Source: an uncultured Eubacteriales bacterium
GTDB lineage: Bacteria > Bacillota > Clostridia > Christensenellales > Aristaeellaceae
Direction of reading: 5' to 3'
NCBI GenBank assembly: GCA_900548145.1
Contig: URJB01000001.1
Coordinates: forward strand, 186,001-250,000
DNA: 64,000 nt
The position numbers and the translations under genes are program-made. Each line of letters starts with the position of its first letter. Position 1 is the first letter of the stretch. The notes beneath the pieces are model-generated. The model was not told the DNA's origin. It saw only the letters and a program-made list of their open reading frames with translations, and made no database searches. Shown here piece after piece: positions 1 to 8,278 of the stretch.

Positions 1-1650
1 GATTTCGGGATTCTCGTGGCTCTTACGCAGCTTCTTGGAAGCGTCTTCGTCGTAGAGCGCCTTGGCGCGCAGGGGACGAATATCAGTCCAGTTGCGAATC
101 TGAGAGGACACGATAGGCTGACCACCGCCATTAACGCAGCCGCCGGGGCAGCCCATGATCTCGATGAAGGTGTAGTTCTTTTCACCCTTCTTGACCATTT
201 CAAGCAGTTCAGAAGCCTTGCCGGTGCTGCTGGCAACCGCCACATTCACATCCAGATCGCCGATCTTGACGCTGGCTTCCTTGATGCCGTCCATGCCGCG
301 CACGGCGGTGAAGTTGACGTCTTCCAGCGTCTTTCCGGTGATCACTTCATACGCAGTACGCAGAGCAGCTTCCATCACGCCGCCGGTCGCGCCGAAGATC
401 ACGGCAGCACCGGTGCTTTCGCCCATCAGGCTGTCGAAGTCTTCATCGGGCAGATTGACGAAGTCGATACCGGCTTCCTTAATCATCCGGGCCAGTTCGC
501 GGGTGGTGAGGACGTAGTCCACGTCCGCCATACCGTCATGACCCAATTCAGGACGATTGGCCTCAAACTTTTTAGCGGTGCAGGGCATCACGGAGACGAC
601 CACGATATCGCGGGGATTCAGATTCTCGCGCTCGGCGTAGTAGGTCTTGATCATCGCGCCGGTCATTTCGTGAGGAGACTTGCAGGAGCTCAAGTTCGGC
701 AGGAATTCAGGATAGTAATGCTCGCAGAACTTGATCCAGCCGGGAGAGCAGCTGGTGATCATGGGCAGCACGCCGCCGTTAGTCACACGGTCGATCAGCT
801 CGTTCGCTTCTTCCATAATGGTCAGGTCAGCGCCGAAGTCAGTGTCAAAGACCTTCGCAAAGCCAAGACGGCGCAGCGCAGCGGCCATCTTTCCGGTGAC
901 ACTGGTGCCGATCGGTAGACCGAATTCTTCACCCAGCGCAGCGCGCACGGCGGGAGCGGGCTGCACCACAACGTGCTTGGTACCGTCAGCCAACGCGTCC
1001 CAAACGTCCGCGATAGCATCCTTCTCGGTCAGCGCGCCCACGGGACAGGCGGTGATGCACTGTCCGCAGTTGATGCAGGCCATCTGACCCAGCTTCAAGT
1101 TGAAGGGGCTTTCGATGGAGGTCTTGAAACCACGCATCACGGGGCCGATTACGCCCACCTTCTGCACGTTAGCGCAAGCGCCCACGCAGCGGCGGCACAG
1201 GATGCACTTGTTGTTGTTGCGGACGATGCTGTCGGAGCTGCTGTCCACTTCGTATTCATTGCGAGCACCGGCGAAGCGTTCGCTGTTCTCCACGCCCAGT
1301 TCCTTGCATAGAGTCTGCAGTTCGCAGTTTTCGCTGCGGACACAGGTCAGGCACTTCTTGTCGTGGTTGCTCAGAATGAGCTCCAGATTCATCCGGCGAG
1401 CTTCCCGGACGGCGGGCGTGTTGGTCTTCACAACCATGCCGGGGGTCACGGGCAGCACGCAGGCAGCCTGCAGGGTGCGTCCTCCACAGTCCACCACGCA
1501 GATACGGCAGTTGGCCGTCTCGTTGATGTCCTTGAGGAAGCAGAGGGTGGGGATTTTCACATTGGCTTTATGAGCCGCTTCAAGCACCGTCGAACCGGCA
1601 GGAACTTCTACCTGCACGCCGTCGATGGTGACGGGAATCATCTGTTCCAT
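1..1650 (-). CDS. hndD: NADH-dependent [FeFe] hydrogenase catalytic subunit (HydA/HndD type), 3' end cut by window
   Basis: Catalytic subunit of a multimeric hydrogenase that makes or uses H2, taking electrons from NADH and, in bifurcating members, from ferredoxin; cytoplasmic. The 550 visible codons show a N-terminal 2Fe-2S domain (Cys 37, 48, 51, 64), a His-Cys 4Fe-4S site (His96, Cys100, 103, 109), two ferredoxin clusters (Cys 149/152/155/159 and 192/195/198/202) and the H-cluster motifs TSCSPGW near residue 300, MPCTAKKFE near 353 and MGCPGGC near 497. The small C-terminal iron-hydrogenase domain is running out at the window edge; roughly 30 residues should be missing by comparison with family length. 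The ATG at 1650 follows AGGAGG. Last gene seen of the operon with the NuoF-, HndB- and NuoE-like genes. Family assignment is secure; bifurcation is inferred from the subunit set. Confidence 0.95.
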   Translation of the reverse strand, partial: MEQMIPVTIDGVQVEVPAGSTVLEAAHKANVKIPTLCFLKDINETANCRICVVDCGGRTLQAACVLPVTPGMVVKTNTPAVREARRMNLELILSNHDKKCLTCVRSENCELQTLCKELGVENSERFAGARNEYEVDSSSDSIVRNNNKCILCRRCVGACANVQKVGVIGPVMRGFKTSIESPFNLKLGQMACINCGQCITACPVGALTEKDAIADVWDALADGTKHVVVQPAPAVRAALGEEFGLPIGTSVTGKMAAALRRLGFAKVFDTDFGADLTIMEEANELIDRVTNGGVLPMITSCSPGWIKFCEHYYPEFLPNLSSCKSPHEMTGAMIKTYYAERENLNPRDIVVVSVMPCTAKKFEANRPELGHDGMADVDYVLTTRELARMIKEAGIDFVNLPDEDFDSLMGESTGAAVIFGATGGVMEAALRTAYEVITGKTLEDVNFTAVRGMDGIKEASVKIGDLDVNVAVASSTGKASELLEMVKKGEKNYTFIEIMGCPGGCVNGGGQPIVSSQIRNWTDIRPLRAKALYDEDASKKLRKSHENPEI

Positions 1651-1673
1651 GGTTGATCCTCCTTAGGCAGAAA

Positions 1674-3464
1674 TTAGTGCTTCTCGATCGCGCCAAAACG
1701 GCACTTTTCCATGCAGGCGCCGCACTTGAGGCACTTGGTGGTATCGATCTTATGCTGCTCCTTGACGGTACCGCTGATGGCACCCGCGGGGCAGACCTTG
1801 GTGCAGGCAGTACATCCACGGCACTTGCCGGTGATGACGTAGTTCAGCAGCTTCTGGCAGTGATGAGCCGGGCAGCGCTTCTCATAAATGTGCGCCTCAT
1901 ACTCATCACGGAAGTACTTGATGGTGGACAGCACAGGGTTGGGAGCCGTCTGACCAAGGCCGCACAAAGCGGTTTCCTTGATGTTCTTGCCCAGCGTTTC
2001 CAGCTTTTCGATATCGCCGGGTTCGCCCTTACCTTCCACAATGCGCTCCAGAATCTCCAGCATACGCTTGGTGCCGATACGGCAGGGAGTGCACTTGCCG
2101 CAGCTCTCGTCCACGGTGAAGTCCAGGAAGAAACGGGCGATGTCAACCATGCAGTTGTCTTCGTCCATGACGATCATACCGCCGGACCCCATCATGGAGC
2201 CGATAGCGGTCAGGGTGTCGTACTCGATCGGAATATCCAGCTGAGAAGCGGGAATGCAGCCGCCGGAGGGGCCGCCGGTCTGCACGGCCTTGAAGGCCTT
2301 GCCGTTGGGGATGCCGCCGCCGATATTGTAAATGATGTCGCGGAGCTTGGTGCCCATGGGGACTTCCACCAGACCGGTGTTGTTGATCTTGCCGCCCAGG
2401 GCGAAGACCTTGGTACCGGTGGACTTGGGGGTGCCGATGGAGGTGAACCAGTCAGCGCCGTTCAGGATAATCTGAGGAATGTTGGCAAGGGTCTCAACAT
2501 TGTTGATGTTGGTGGGCTTGTCGAACAGACCGCGAACCGCAGGGAACGGGGGCTTGGGCTTGGGCTCGCCGCGTCCGCCCTCAATGGAGTGCATCAGAGC
2601 GGTTTCTTCGCCGCACACGAAAGCGCCGGCGCCCAGACGAATGAAGATATCAAAGTTGAAATCAGTGCCGAAAATATGCTCGCCCAGCAGGCCGTATTCG
2701 CGAGCCTGATCAATGGCGATCTGCAGGCGCTTCACAGCGATGGGATACTCGGCGCGGACATAGATATAACCGACGCTGGCGCCGATAGCGTAGCCGCCAA
2801 TGGCCATAGCTTCCAACACCGCGTGGGGGTCGCCTTCCAGAACGGAACGATCCATGAAAGCACCGGGGTCGCCCTCGTCGGCGTTGCAAACCATGTACTT
2901 CTGGTCAGCCTTGGAAGCGGCGGCAAACTGCCACTTCTTGCCGGTGGGGAAACCAGCGCCGCCACGGCCGCGCAGACCGGACTTCAGCACTTCGTCAATA
3001 ACCTGCTGAGGGGTCATTTCGGTCAGAGCCTTGCCCAGAGCGCGATAGCCGTCGAAAGCAATATATTCGTCGATGTTTTCGGGGTCGATACGACCGCAGT
3101 TCCGCAGAGCCAGACGCAGCTGGGGACGGTAGAAGTCGATATTTTCCAGCGTAGAGTGCTGTTCCTCGTCCGCCTTTTCCTTGTAGATCAGATGCTGCAC
3201 GATACGTCCCTTGAGCAAGTGCTCCGAAACGATCTCGTCCACATCGTCCACCTTGATGCGGCTGTAGAAGGTGCCTTCGGGATAAACGATGACCACGGGG
3301 CCTGCTTCGCAAAGACCGAAGCAGCCGGTGCGGATCACTTTGACTTCCTTGTCCAGACCGTTTTTGGCGATCTGTTCTTCAAAGCGCTTGATCAGCTCGG
3401 CGGAGCCGCTGGACGAGCAGCCCGTACCGCCGCAAACAAGCACATGTGCGCGAAAAAGATCCAT
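1674..3464 (-). CDS. hndC: NuoF-like NADH-binding flavoprotein subunit of [FeFe] hydrogenase (HydB/HndC type)
   Basis: Diaphorase subunit that binds NADH and FMN and passes electrons to the catalytic hydrogenase subunit. The 596 residues contain a N-terminal thioredoxin-like 2Fe-2S domain (CGGTGC, then CFGLC), the NuoF FMN/NADH glycine-rich site GLRGRGGAGFPTGKKW around 165-180, the SLBB/4Fe-4S region with CGKCTPC near 450, and two C-terminal ferredoxin clusters (CRGCTAC and CLKCGAC). The extra ends distinguish it from complex I NuoF and match HydB/HndC. ATG follows AGGAGG. It lies 23 bases upstream of the catalytic gene, in the same operon. Confidence 0.95.
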   Translation of the reverse strand: MDLFRAHVLVCGGTGCSSSGSAELIKRFEEQIAKNGLDKEVKVIRTGCFGLCEAGPVVIVYPEGTFYSRIKVDDVDEIVSEHLLKGRIVQHLIYKEKADEEQHSTLENIDFYRPQLRLALRNCGRIDPENIDEYIAFDGYRALGKALTEMTPQQVIDEVLKSGLRGRGGAGFPTGKKWQFAAASKADQKYMVCNADEGDPGAFMDRSVLEGDPHAVLEAMAIGGYAIGASVGYIYVRAEYPIAVKRLQIAIDQAREYGLLGEHIFGTDFNFDIFIRLGAGAFVCGEETALMHSIEGGRGEPKPKPPFPAVRGLFDKPTNINNVETLANIPQIILNGADWFTSIGTPKSTGTKVFALGGKINNTGLVEVPMGTKLRDIIYNIGGGIPNGKAFKAVQTGGPSGGCIPASQLDIPIEYDTLTAIGSMMGSGGMIVMDEDNCMVDIARFFLDFTVDESCGKCTPCRIGTKRMLEILERIVEGKGEPGDIEKLETLGKNIKETALCGLGQTAPNPVLSTIKYFRDEYEAHIYEKRCPAHHCQKLLNYVITGKCRGCTACTKVCPAGAISGTVKEQHKIDTTKCLKCGACMEKCRFGAIEKH

Positions 3465-3487
3465 GTTTGTTCCTCCTTAGCGTATCC

Positions 3488-3862
3488 TTATTTGCCTTCG
3501 GCGGCGCCGATGGTGTACTCCGTCACAACACGGCCGTTCACGATGTGCTCGGCCACGATACGGCTGACCATCTCCGGGGTCACCTTCACGTAAGTAACCT
3601 TTTCCTTGCCCGGCAGGATCACATCCACCATGGGCTCCAGACGGCACATACCGATGCAGCCGGTCTGGGACACGGTAACGTTGTTCAGATTGCGGGTGCG
3701 AACTTCTTCCACGAACTTCAGCATCACGGGACGGGCGCCAGCCGCGATACCGCAGGTGGCCATACCGACGACAACGCGGATTTCGTCGCTGCCTTCCTTA
3801 CGCATGGCGACCTTTTCCAGGGTCTTTTGGCGAATAGCTTCCAATTCGGCCAGAGATTTCAT
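3488..3862 (-). CDS. hndB: Small thioredoxin-like 2Fe-2S ferredoxin protein (HndB type)
   Basis: A 124-residue protein with one thioredoxin-fold 2Fe-2S domain. Cysteines lie in GMATCGIAAG (about 37) and in QTGCIGMCRLEP, the C-x(n)-C...C-x3-C pattern of HndB and the NuoE C-terminal domain. It probably carries electrons within the hydrogenase complex or supports its assembly. Its ATG overlaps the stop of the upstream ATPase gene (ATGA at 3859-3862), so the two are translationally coupled. The fold and family are clear; its exact role is not settled for the family as a whole. Confidence 0.88.
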   Translation of the reverse strand: MKSLAELEAIRQKTLEKVAMRKEGSDEIRVVVGMATCGIAAGARPVMLKFVEEVRTRNLNNVTVSQTGCIGMCRLEPMVDVILPGKEKVTYVKVTPEMVSRIVAEHIVNGRVVTEYTIGAAEGK

Positions 3863-4410
3863 GGTAACACCTCCAAGATGGGTTTAAATTCTTCGTCAAT
3901 GCTTTCCTTGATCCAAGCGCCGACATCCGGTTCATTCAGGCGAACGCCTCCAAGGGCCTGCCGGACGGCGCGGGTGTCGAACTCGGCTGCTGCATCCGGC
4001 GCATGCGCCGTAAACAGAAAATCGGGCGTATCCGGATTCAGAAGAACAAGGGTATAAAGCGAGTCGCAAAGCTCGCCCATGGGGATGCAGTCGATATTTC
4101 GCAGATCAAAACTGGCGCTGATGACGGTGCCCTTTCCCACTTCGCTCTCAAGGGAGAAAGAACCTCCGGCAGCTTCCGCACTCTGCTTGAGCATCGGGAT
4201 TCCGAGGCCCACCCGGCGCGTGGTGCGCGTGGTGGTAAAGGGGTCTGTGACCCTCGCCAGAAACTCCGGGCTCATGCCGCAGCCGTTGTCCTTTACGGTA
4301 AAGGTAAGGATGCCGTCCGGACTCCTCACAAAGGAAACGGCAATCAGCTTTGCTCCTGCCTTAATGCTGTTCTGGACGATGTCCAGAACATGCATGGATA
4401 AATCGCGCAT
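3859..4410 (-). CDS. GHKL-type ATP-binding protein in the hydrogenase operon
   Basis: A stand-alone histidine-kinase-like ATPase domain of 183 residues. It begins directly with the N box (HVLDIVQNSIKAGAK), has the G1 motif DNGCGM near 44 and the G2 motif GLGIPML near 69, and has no dimerisation/phosphoacceptor domain, receiver or membrane segment. The C-terminal 80 residues match nothing I recognise. Such genes sit regularly between nuoE-like and hndB-like genes in clostridial hydrogenase operons, but I know of no proven substrate. It could be a Ser/Thr protein kinase or an ATP-driven regulator. It starts 15 bases after the nuoE-like gene and is coupled to hndB. Confidence 0.85.
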   Translation of the reverse strand: MRDLSMHVLDIVQNSIKAGAKLIAVSFVRSPDGILTFTVKDNGCGMSPEFLARVTDPFTTTRTTRRVGLGIPMLKQSAEAAGGSFSLESEVGKGTVISASFDLRNIDCIPMGELCDSLYTLVLLNPDTPDFLFTAHAPDAAAEFDTRAVRQALGGVRLNEPDVGAWIKESIDEEFKPILEVLP

Positions 4411-4425
4411 CGCCTTTTCTCCCCG

Positions 4426-4896
4426 TCAGGCCTTGTAGGTAGCCAGAATACCGGGGATTTCGTCCGGCGTCAGACGGCCGTACACTTCGTCGTTGATCAT
4501 CATGACCGGGGCCAGACCACACGCGCCAAGGCAACGGGTCGCCTGAATGGTGAACTTGCCGTCCGCCGTGGTGCGGCCCACGTCGATCTGAAGTTCTTCC
4601 ACCAGCTTGTCCAGCACTTTCTGAGAACCCTTGACGTAGCAGGCAGTGCCAAGGCAAACGCCGCACACATACTGGCCCTTGGGTTCCAGAGAGAACTGAG
4701 AATAGAACGTGGCGACACCGTAAACTTCGCTCAACGTCTTTCCCAGTCCGTCAGCAATGATTTCCTGCACGTCCACCGGAACGCAGCCGAAGATGGCTTG
4801 GGCTTCCTGCAATACAGGCATCAAACCGCCCTTCTGGCTTTTGTGCTCCTCGATGACACTTGCCAGCTTTTCATACTTTTCGTTATGATTGGACAT
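4426..4896 (-). CDS. hndA: NuoE-like 2Fe-2S subunit of NADH-dependent hydrogenase (HydC/HndA type)
   Basis: The 24-kDa-like subunit of NADH-linked hydrogenase, 156 residues, carrying one 2Fe-2S cluster in a thioredoxin fold. The cluster cysteines are in VCGVCLGTACY and RCLGACGLAP. A helical N-terminal domain (EKYEKLASVIEEH) precedes it, as in NuoE. I start it at 4896 (MSNHN) because AGGAGG lies 11 bases upstream; an in-frame ATG at 4992 would add 32 residues unlike the family and would lie upstream of the promoter. First gene of the hydrogenase operon. Confidence 0.93.
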   Translation of the reverse strand: MSNHNEKYEKLASVIEEHKSQKGGLMPVLQEAQAIFGCVPVDVQEIIADGLGKTLSEVYGVATFYSQFSLEPKGQYVCGVCLGTACYVKGSQKVLDKLVEELQIDVGRTTADGKFTIQATRCLGACGLAPVMMINDEVYGRLTPDEIPGILATYKA

Positions 4897-4956
4897 GGCA
4901 ACCGAGACCTCCTCATTTTTTTCTGCAAACAACGTACACTCCATGAATGTACAAGG

Positions 4957-4985
4957 CTTATATATTTTAGCACATACCCCTTCAA
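4957..4985 (-). promoter_or_regulatory. Sigma-A-type promoter of the hydrogenase operon
   Basis: On the minus strand TTGAAG (4985-4980) is followed after 17 bases by TATAAG (4962-4957), and the hndA start lies about 60 bases downstream. A TAAAAT hexamer overlaps the spacer, so the exact -10 is uncertain. I looked for a Rex-type TTGTTAA/TTAACAA palindrome here and did not find one. Confidence 0.5.
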
Positions 4986-5019
4986 ATTGCACGTATTTTT
5001 CTCCGAGAACGACAATTTT

Positions 5020-5754
5020 TTATGAATCCCGACTTTTTTCCCATGAAAGGCCCTGAAATTTGTGCAATATTGACTGAAATACACCCTGCGCGCTTTTTTC
5101 TTCCACGTCCAGATAAAATCGCGGCTCTTTCAAAGCGTCCAGCCGATGAGCGTCCGAAGAATGGAGCTGAAAACGCCCCTTCGTTGCATAAGCCGGGCAT
5201 TCCACATCCGGGTAGACCTCGATCACCGGGTGCTCGGGCAAAAACGGCATCAGGCCAAGCGCGCCGATCATACCGTTGCTGCCGCGATTGATATGCGCCG
5301 GAACCGGCACTCCGCCGTAATGAAGCACCAGCGCACACACTGCCTCTACCGTCAGGTCAGTCGCATTGATGAGCAGCTTTTCCAGCGTACCGACCGTCTG
5401 ATCCTCTTCCCCCACGATCCACTGATTTCCAAACAGAGACGGCTCGTTCCGTATGTTCGGCAGGTGAGCGTAAACTTCTTCCCCTGCGCCAAGCGCCGCC
5501 TCCAGAGAAGGGAAATACCCCAGAATATGCACGTCCTCTTTGCTGGAAATTTCCATTCCGGGCAGCACGGCGACCCCGTATTCCTTCCCGGCGGCGATTG
5601 CTTGCGGCAAATTCAATGCGGTGTTGTGATCGGTCAGCGCAATCGCGTCCAAGCCCAGCACTTTCGCCATCCCCACCAGATTCCATGGGGTCATTTCATC
5701 ATCCCCGCAGGGCGACAGGCAGCTGTGAATGTGCAGGTCGTAGGAAATCTCCAT
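5020..5754 (-). CDS. PHP-domain phosphoesterase in the hydrogenase island
   Basis: A 244-residue PHP (polymerase and histidinol phosphatase) family metal-dependent phosphoesterase. Metal ligands are visible: DLHIHS at 6-11, ALTDHN near 39-44, the Glu in GMEISS near 68, AHIN near 150, and SSDAH near 200. Such domains hydrolyse phosphate esters, including small 3',5'-phosphorylated nucleotides; the substrate here is unknown. The start is nearly fused to the end of the DRTGG-like gene (one base between stop and ATG). Genes of this kind accompany the [FeFe]-hydrogenase-like gene upstream in related bacteria, which suggests a role in signalling rather than in histidine synthesis. Confidence 0.88.
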   Translation of the reverse strand: MEISYDLHIHSCLSPCGDDEMTPWNLVGMAKVLGLDAIALTDHNTALNLPQAIAAGKEYGVAVLPGMEISSKEDVHILGYFPSLEAALGAGEEVYAHLPNIRNEPSLFGNQWIVGEEDQTVGTLEKLLINATDLTVEAVCALVLHYGGVPVPAHINRGSNGMIGALGLMPFLPEHPVIEVYPDVECPAYATKGRFQLHSSDAHRLDALKEPRFYLDVEEKSAQGVFQSILHKFQGLSWEKSRDS

Positions 5755-5755
5755 T

Positions 5756-6103
5756 TCAGTTCACCGGGGGAGCGATCCCCGCCTGATTCATCATGCCGCA
5801 GACCTCATAGGCGGTCTTATCTGTGGAGAGCACCGGCAGACCTTCTTCCTTTGCCTTTGCTAGCGTTGCTTCCTCGGGCTGAACGTCCTCCACCAGAATG
5901 ACGCAGGCCATTTCCATCAAAACAGCCACGGCGATCACATTCACATGAGACTGCACCGTGCACCAGCCCATTCCCTGCTTGCCGTGAGCCAGTACCCAGC
6001 TGAGCAGGTCGCAGCTGTAGCCGCAGCTGATCTCCGTTTCCAAATTTTCTTCTCCGCTCAGCACCTTCGCGCCGAGTTTTTCCGCCAATTTTCTGACCTT
6101 CAT
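5756..6103 (-). CDS. Small DRTGG-like domain protein (copy 1)
   Basis: A 115-residue soluble protein resembling the DRTGG domain, a small ligand-binding-like fold found in HPr-kinase-like and phosphotransacetylase-associated proteins. It opens with KLAEKLGAKVLSGEENLE, has SCGYSCDLLSWVLA near 27-40, and ends with CGMMNQAG. It shares this layout with the gene at 7903-8268, so the two are probably paralogues on either side of the hydrogenase-like gene. No catalytic motif is visible. A ligand- or redox-sensing function is inferred from context only. Confidence 0.75.
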   Translation of the reverse strand: MKVRKLAEKLGAKVLSGEENLETEISCGYSCDLLSWVLAHGKQGMGWCTVQSHVNVIAVAVLMEMACVILVEDVQPEEATLAKAKEEGLPVLSTDKTAYEVCGMMNQAGIAPPVN

Positions 6104-6115
6104 TGCGCTTCTCCC

Positions 6116-7420
6116 CTATTCTCGTGTGGTTTTGGCCAGCTCCACCATCTTCTGGGCCATGATTTTCAGCTGATCCTTCAAAATATGGATACAGTCCATC
6201 TGCGTACAATAGCCGCGGACAATATCCTCCGCAAAGGTGCGGCAGGTGGGGCTTCCGCAGCTTCCGCAGTCGTACCCAGGCAGCTTGCGGACGATGGCTT
6301 CCATTTCTTCCATCTTCCGCATGGCCTCCACCAGATCGTCGTCCAGCTTCATGACGCTGTTGGGCGTAACGCTGCGGTCGGTGTAGAGGTTAAATTTATT
6401 CAGATAGGACGATTCTACCGCCGCATCCGGGTGGGTCTGGTCGCATCCCCCCATCAGGGCGCGGATGGCGTTGCGGGCGACGTAGTTGTTCTCAAATGTC
6501 AGCGGGCCGCCCACGCAGCCGCCGGTACAGGCCGCACCCTCGAAGAACATCAGATTGCGCAGCTTGTTGTTCTCGATCTCCTCCAGCACTCGAATCACGT
6601 TTTCAATACCGTCCACCGCCATGCTGTTCTCCGGGCAGACGGCGGACGCTTCTCCGCCGCTGTTGGCCCAGCCCACGCCGTAGGCCGTGGAGGCGGAACG
6701 TCCCACATGGAAGTTCAGATTTTTCATCCGGCTGGCCAGAAGGCCGTAAATTTCGATCATGGAAATCGCCCCATCCAGCGCCGAATGGGAAATGGTCATC
6801 GGATTTCGGATGGCCGTCACCTTGGCGGCGCAGGGGGTGATGAAGAAACAACCGACTTCTTTGGGATCCACCCGGTTTTTCTTGCAAAATTCGCTCCGCG
6901 CCACCATAGCAGCCACTTCCATGGGCTGCCGGATGTCCGCAATATGGGAGATCAGCTCCGGGAAACGTACCCGGATCAGCCGAACGATTACCGGGCAGGC
7001 CGAAGAAATCACTGGGTACCGATCCGGCGTCAGGCTGCGCATATTTTCCCGAAGGGCACGTGTCACGATGTCCGCTCCCGCAGCCACCTCGTACACGTCG
7101 TCAAAGCCAATGCGCAAAAGCCCCTCCAAAATCTGTTCCCGGCTGATCTGCCGCTTGAACTGACCGTACAGCGACGGCGCGGGAAGCGCGATTTTGTATT
7201 TGAACTGTTCAATGACGGAAAGTGGGTCGGTCTGGGCGTATTTGGCGTGATGGTCGCATACGCGGATGCATTCGCCGCAGTCGATGCAGCGTTCGTCGAT
7301 GATATGCGCCCGACCGCCGCGCACCCGGATGGCCTCAGTGGGACAGCGCTTCAGGCAGTTAGTACATCCCATACATTTTTCCCGATCCAGGCGAACCGAG
7401 TGAAACTTGCTCTCGTTCAT
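6116..7420 (-). CDS. Putative sensory [FeFe]-hydrogenase-like protein (group D / M2e type)
   Basis: A 434-residue iron-hydrogenase-like protein distinct from the catalytic HydA. In order: two ferredoxin 4Fe-4S clusters (Cys 16/19/22/26 and 45/48/51/55), the H-cluster domain, and a C-terminal 4Fe-4S motif (Cys 385, 388, 393, 405). The four H-cluster ligand cysteines appear kept: SSAC at 142, TPCAAK at 197, AAC at 298 and GGC at 302. Catalytic enzymes have TSCCP or TSCSP at the first motif; here Ala141 replaces the first Cys, the proton relay in catalytic enzymes. Group D proteins sit with kinase-like and PHP genes, as here, and are thought to sense H2. The ATG at 7420 has GGAAGAGGA at good spacing; an ATG at 7438 overlaps that site. 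Confidence 0.88.
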   Translation of the reverse strand: MNESKFHSVRLDREKCMGCTNCLKRCPTEAIRVRGGRAHIIDERCIDCGECIRVCDHHAKYAQTDPLSVIEQFKYKIALPAPSLYGQFKRQISREQILEGLLRIGFDDVYEVAAGADIVTRALRENMRSLTPDRYPVISSACPVIVRLIRVRFPELISHIADIRQPMEVAAMVARSEFCKKNRVDPKEVGCFFITPCAAKVTAIRNPMTISHSALDGAISMIEIYGLLASRMKNLNFHVGRSASTAYGVGWANSGGEASAVCPENSMAVDGIENVIRVLEEIENNKLRNLMFFEGAACTGGCVGGPLTFENNYVARNAIRALMGGCDQTHPDAAVESSYLNKFNLYTDRSVTPNSVMKLDDDLVEAMRKMEEMEAIVRKLPGYDCGSCGSPTCRTFAEDIVRGYCTQMDCIHILKDQLKIMAQKMVELAKTTRE

Positions 7421-7452
7421 GGCCGTGTCCTCTTCCATTTCGTCCGCAGCAA

Positions 7453-7881
7453 TCAGGCGATTCGAAAGCCCATATGAATGGTCGTACCTTCGCCCAACCT
7501 GCTGGTGATTTCAAAGCTGTCGGCGTTTCGCTTCATATTCGGCAAACCCATGCCCGCGCCAAAGCCCAGATCACGCGCTTCCTCGCTGGCGGTGGAGAAG
7601 CCTTCCTGCAGGGCCTGACCGATATCGGCAATCCCCGGCCCTACGTCGCGGGAGATCAGCCGAATTTCCTCCGGCGTCATTTCCATGACCAGCTGACCGC
7701 CCTGACTATGAATGATCAGGTTTAGCTCCGCCTCGTAGCTGGCAACGGCGATTCGGCGTAGAATCGTGCTGTCCACGCCCATCTGCTTCAGCTTGCGCTT
7801 AATGCTGGCGGACGCGTCGCCGGCGGACTCATAAGCCGAGGCCTGCACATCGTAGCTGTCTCTGTATAAACGCTCTGCCAT
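7453..7881 (-). CDS. RsbW-like ATP-binding protein (anti-sigma factor/Ser-Thr kinase family)
   Basis: A 142-residue single GHKL ATPase domain of the RsbW/SpoIIAB class. Visible motifs are the N box (YEAELNLIIHS near 48), G1 as DVGPGIAD near 84 and G2 as GFGAGMGLPNM near 107. Family members phosphorylate anti-sigma-factor antagonists or bind sigma factors; no sigma factor or STAS antagonist gene is in the window, so the partner is unknown. I start it at the ATG at 7881 behind AAAGAGAGAAAG; a TTG at 7902 directly after the upstream stop is possible. It lies between the hydrogenase-like gene and the second DRTGG-like gene. Confidence 0.85.
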   Translation of the reverse strand: MAERLYRDSYDVQASAYESAGDASASIKRKLKQMGVDSTILRRIAVASYEAELNLIIHSQGGQLVMEMTPEEIRLISRDVGPGIADIGQALQEGFSTASEEARDLGFGAGMGLPNMKRNADSFEITSRLGEGTTIHMGFRIA

Positions 7882-7902
7882 GATCTTTCTCTCTTTCGTC
7901 AA

Positions 7903-8268
7903 TCATTTCGCGCCGGTGCGCACGTCGGTGCCGCGGATGCCGGCCTGATACAAAAGGCCGCAGGTCGTAAAATTGGTGTGCTGGGTGCACAAAACCACAA
8001 TGCCCAGCTCTCTGGCCTCTTCCAGCACCGCGTCTGGCGGAATTTTCCCGCGGGCAAATACCACGCAGTGAATATCCAGCATTTCTGCCGTGCGCATCAC
8101 ATGAACGTTGGTCAGGCCGGTGATCAGGATGGACTTGTCCTTGACGAAGGCGAGGACGTCGCTCATCAGGTCGCTGCCGCAGGCCGTGCGAACCTCCTCG
8201 TCCAGCTGTTCCTCTCCGCAAAGGACTTTCGCATCCAGAATCGTCAACAGGTCCCGGATCGTAATCAT
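7903..8268 (-). CDS. Small DRTGG-like domain protein (copy 2)
   Basis: A 121-residue protein of the same layout as the gene at 5756-6103: start ITIRDLLTILDAKVLCGEEQLD, central ACGSDLMSDVLAF, end CGLLYQAGIRG. The shared SDL-x-S-x-VLA and CG-x2-x-QAGI blocks support paralogy. It has four Cys and several His but no recognised catalytic motif. ATG follows GGGAGGGAAAAT. Its position at the head of the sensory gene set suggests it works with the RsbW-like ATPase; this is inference. Confidence 0.75.
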   Translation of the reverse strand: MITIRDLLTILDAKVLCGEEQLDEEVRTACGSDLMSDVLAFVKDKSILITGLTNVHVMRTAEMLDIHCVVFARGKIPPDAVLEEARELGIVVLCTQHTNFTTCGLLYQAGIRGTDVRTGAK

Positions 8269-8278
8269 ATTTTCCCTC

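Noticed and set aside
1653..3593. A 646-residue plus-strand frame opposite the NuoF-like gene
   Set aside because: The minus strand encodes NADH, FMN and Fe-S motifs; the plus frame looks like antisense translation.
4897..5020. Rex operator in front of the hydrogenase operon
   Set aside because: Expected for an NADH-linked enzyme, but no TTGTTAA/TTAACAA-type palindrome was found by reading.
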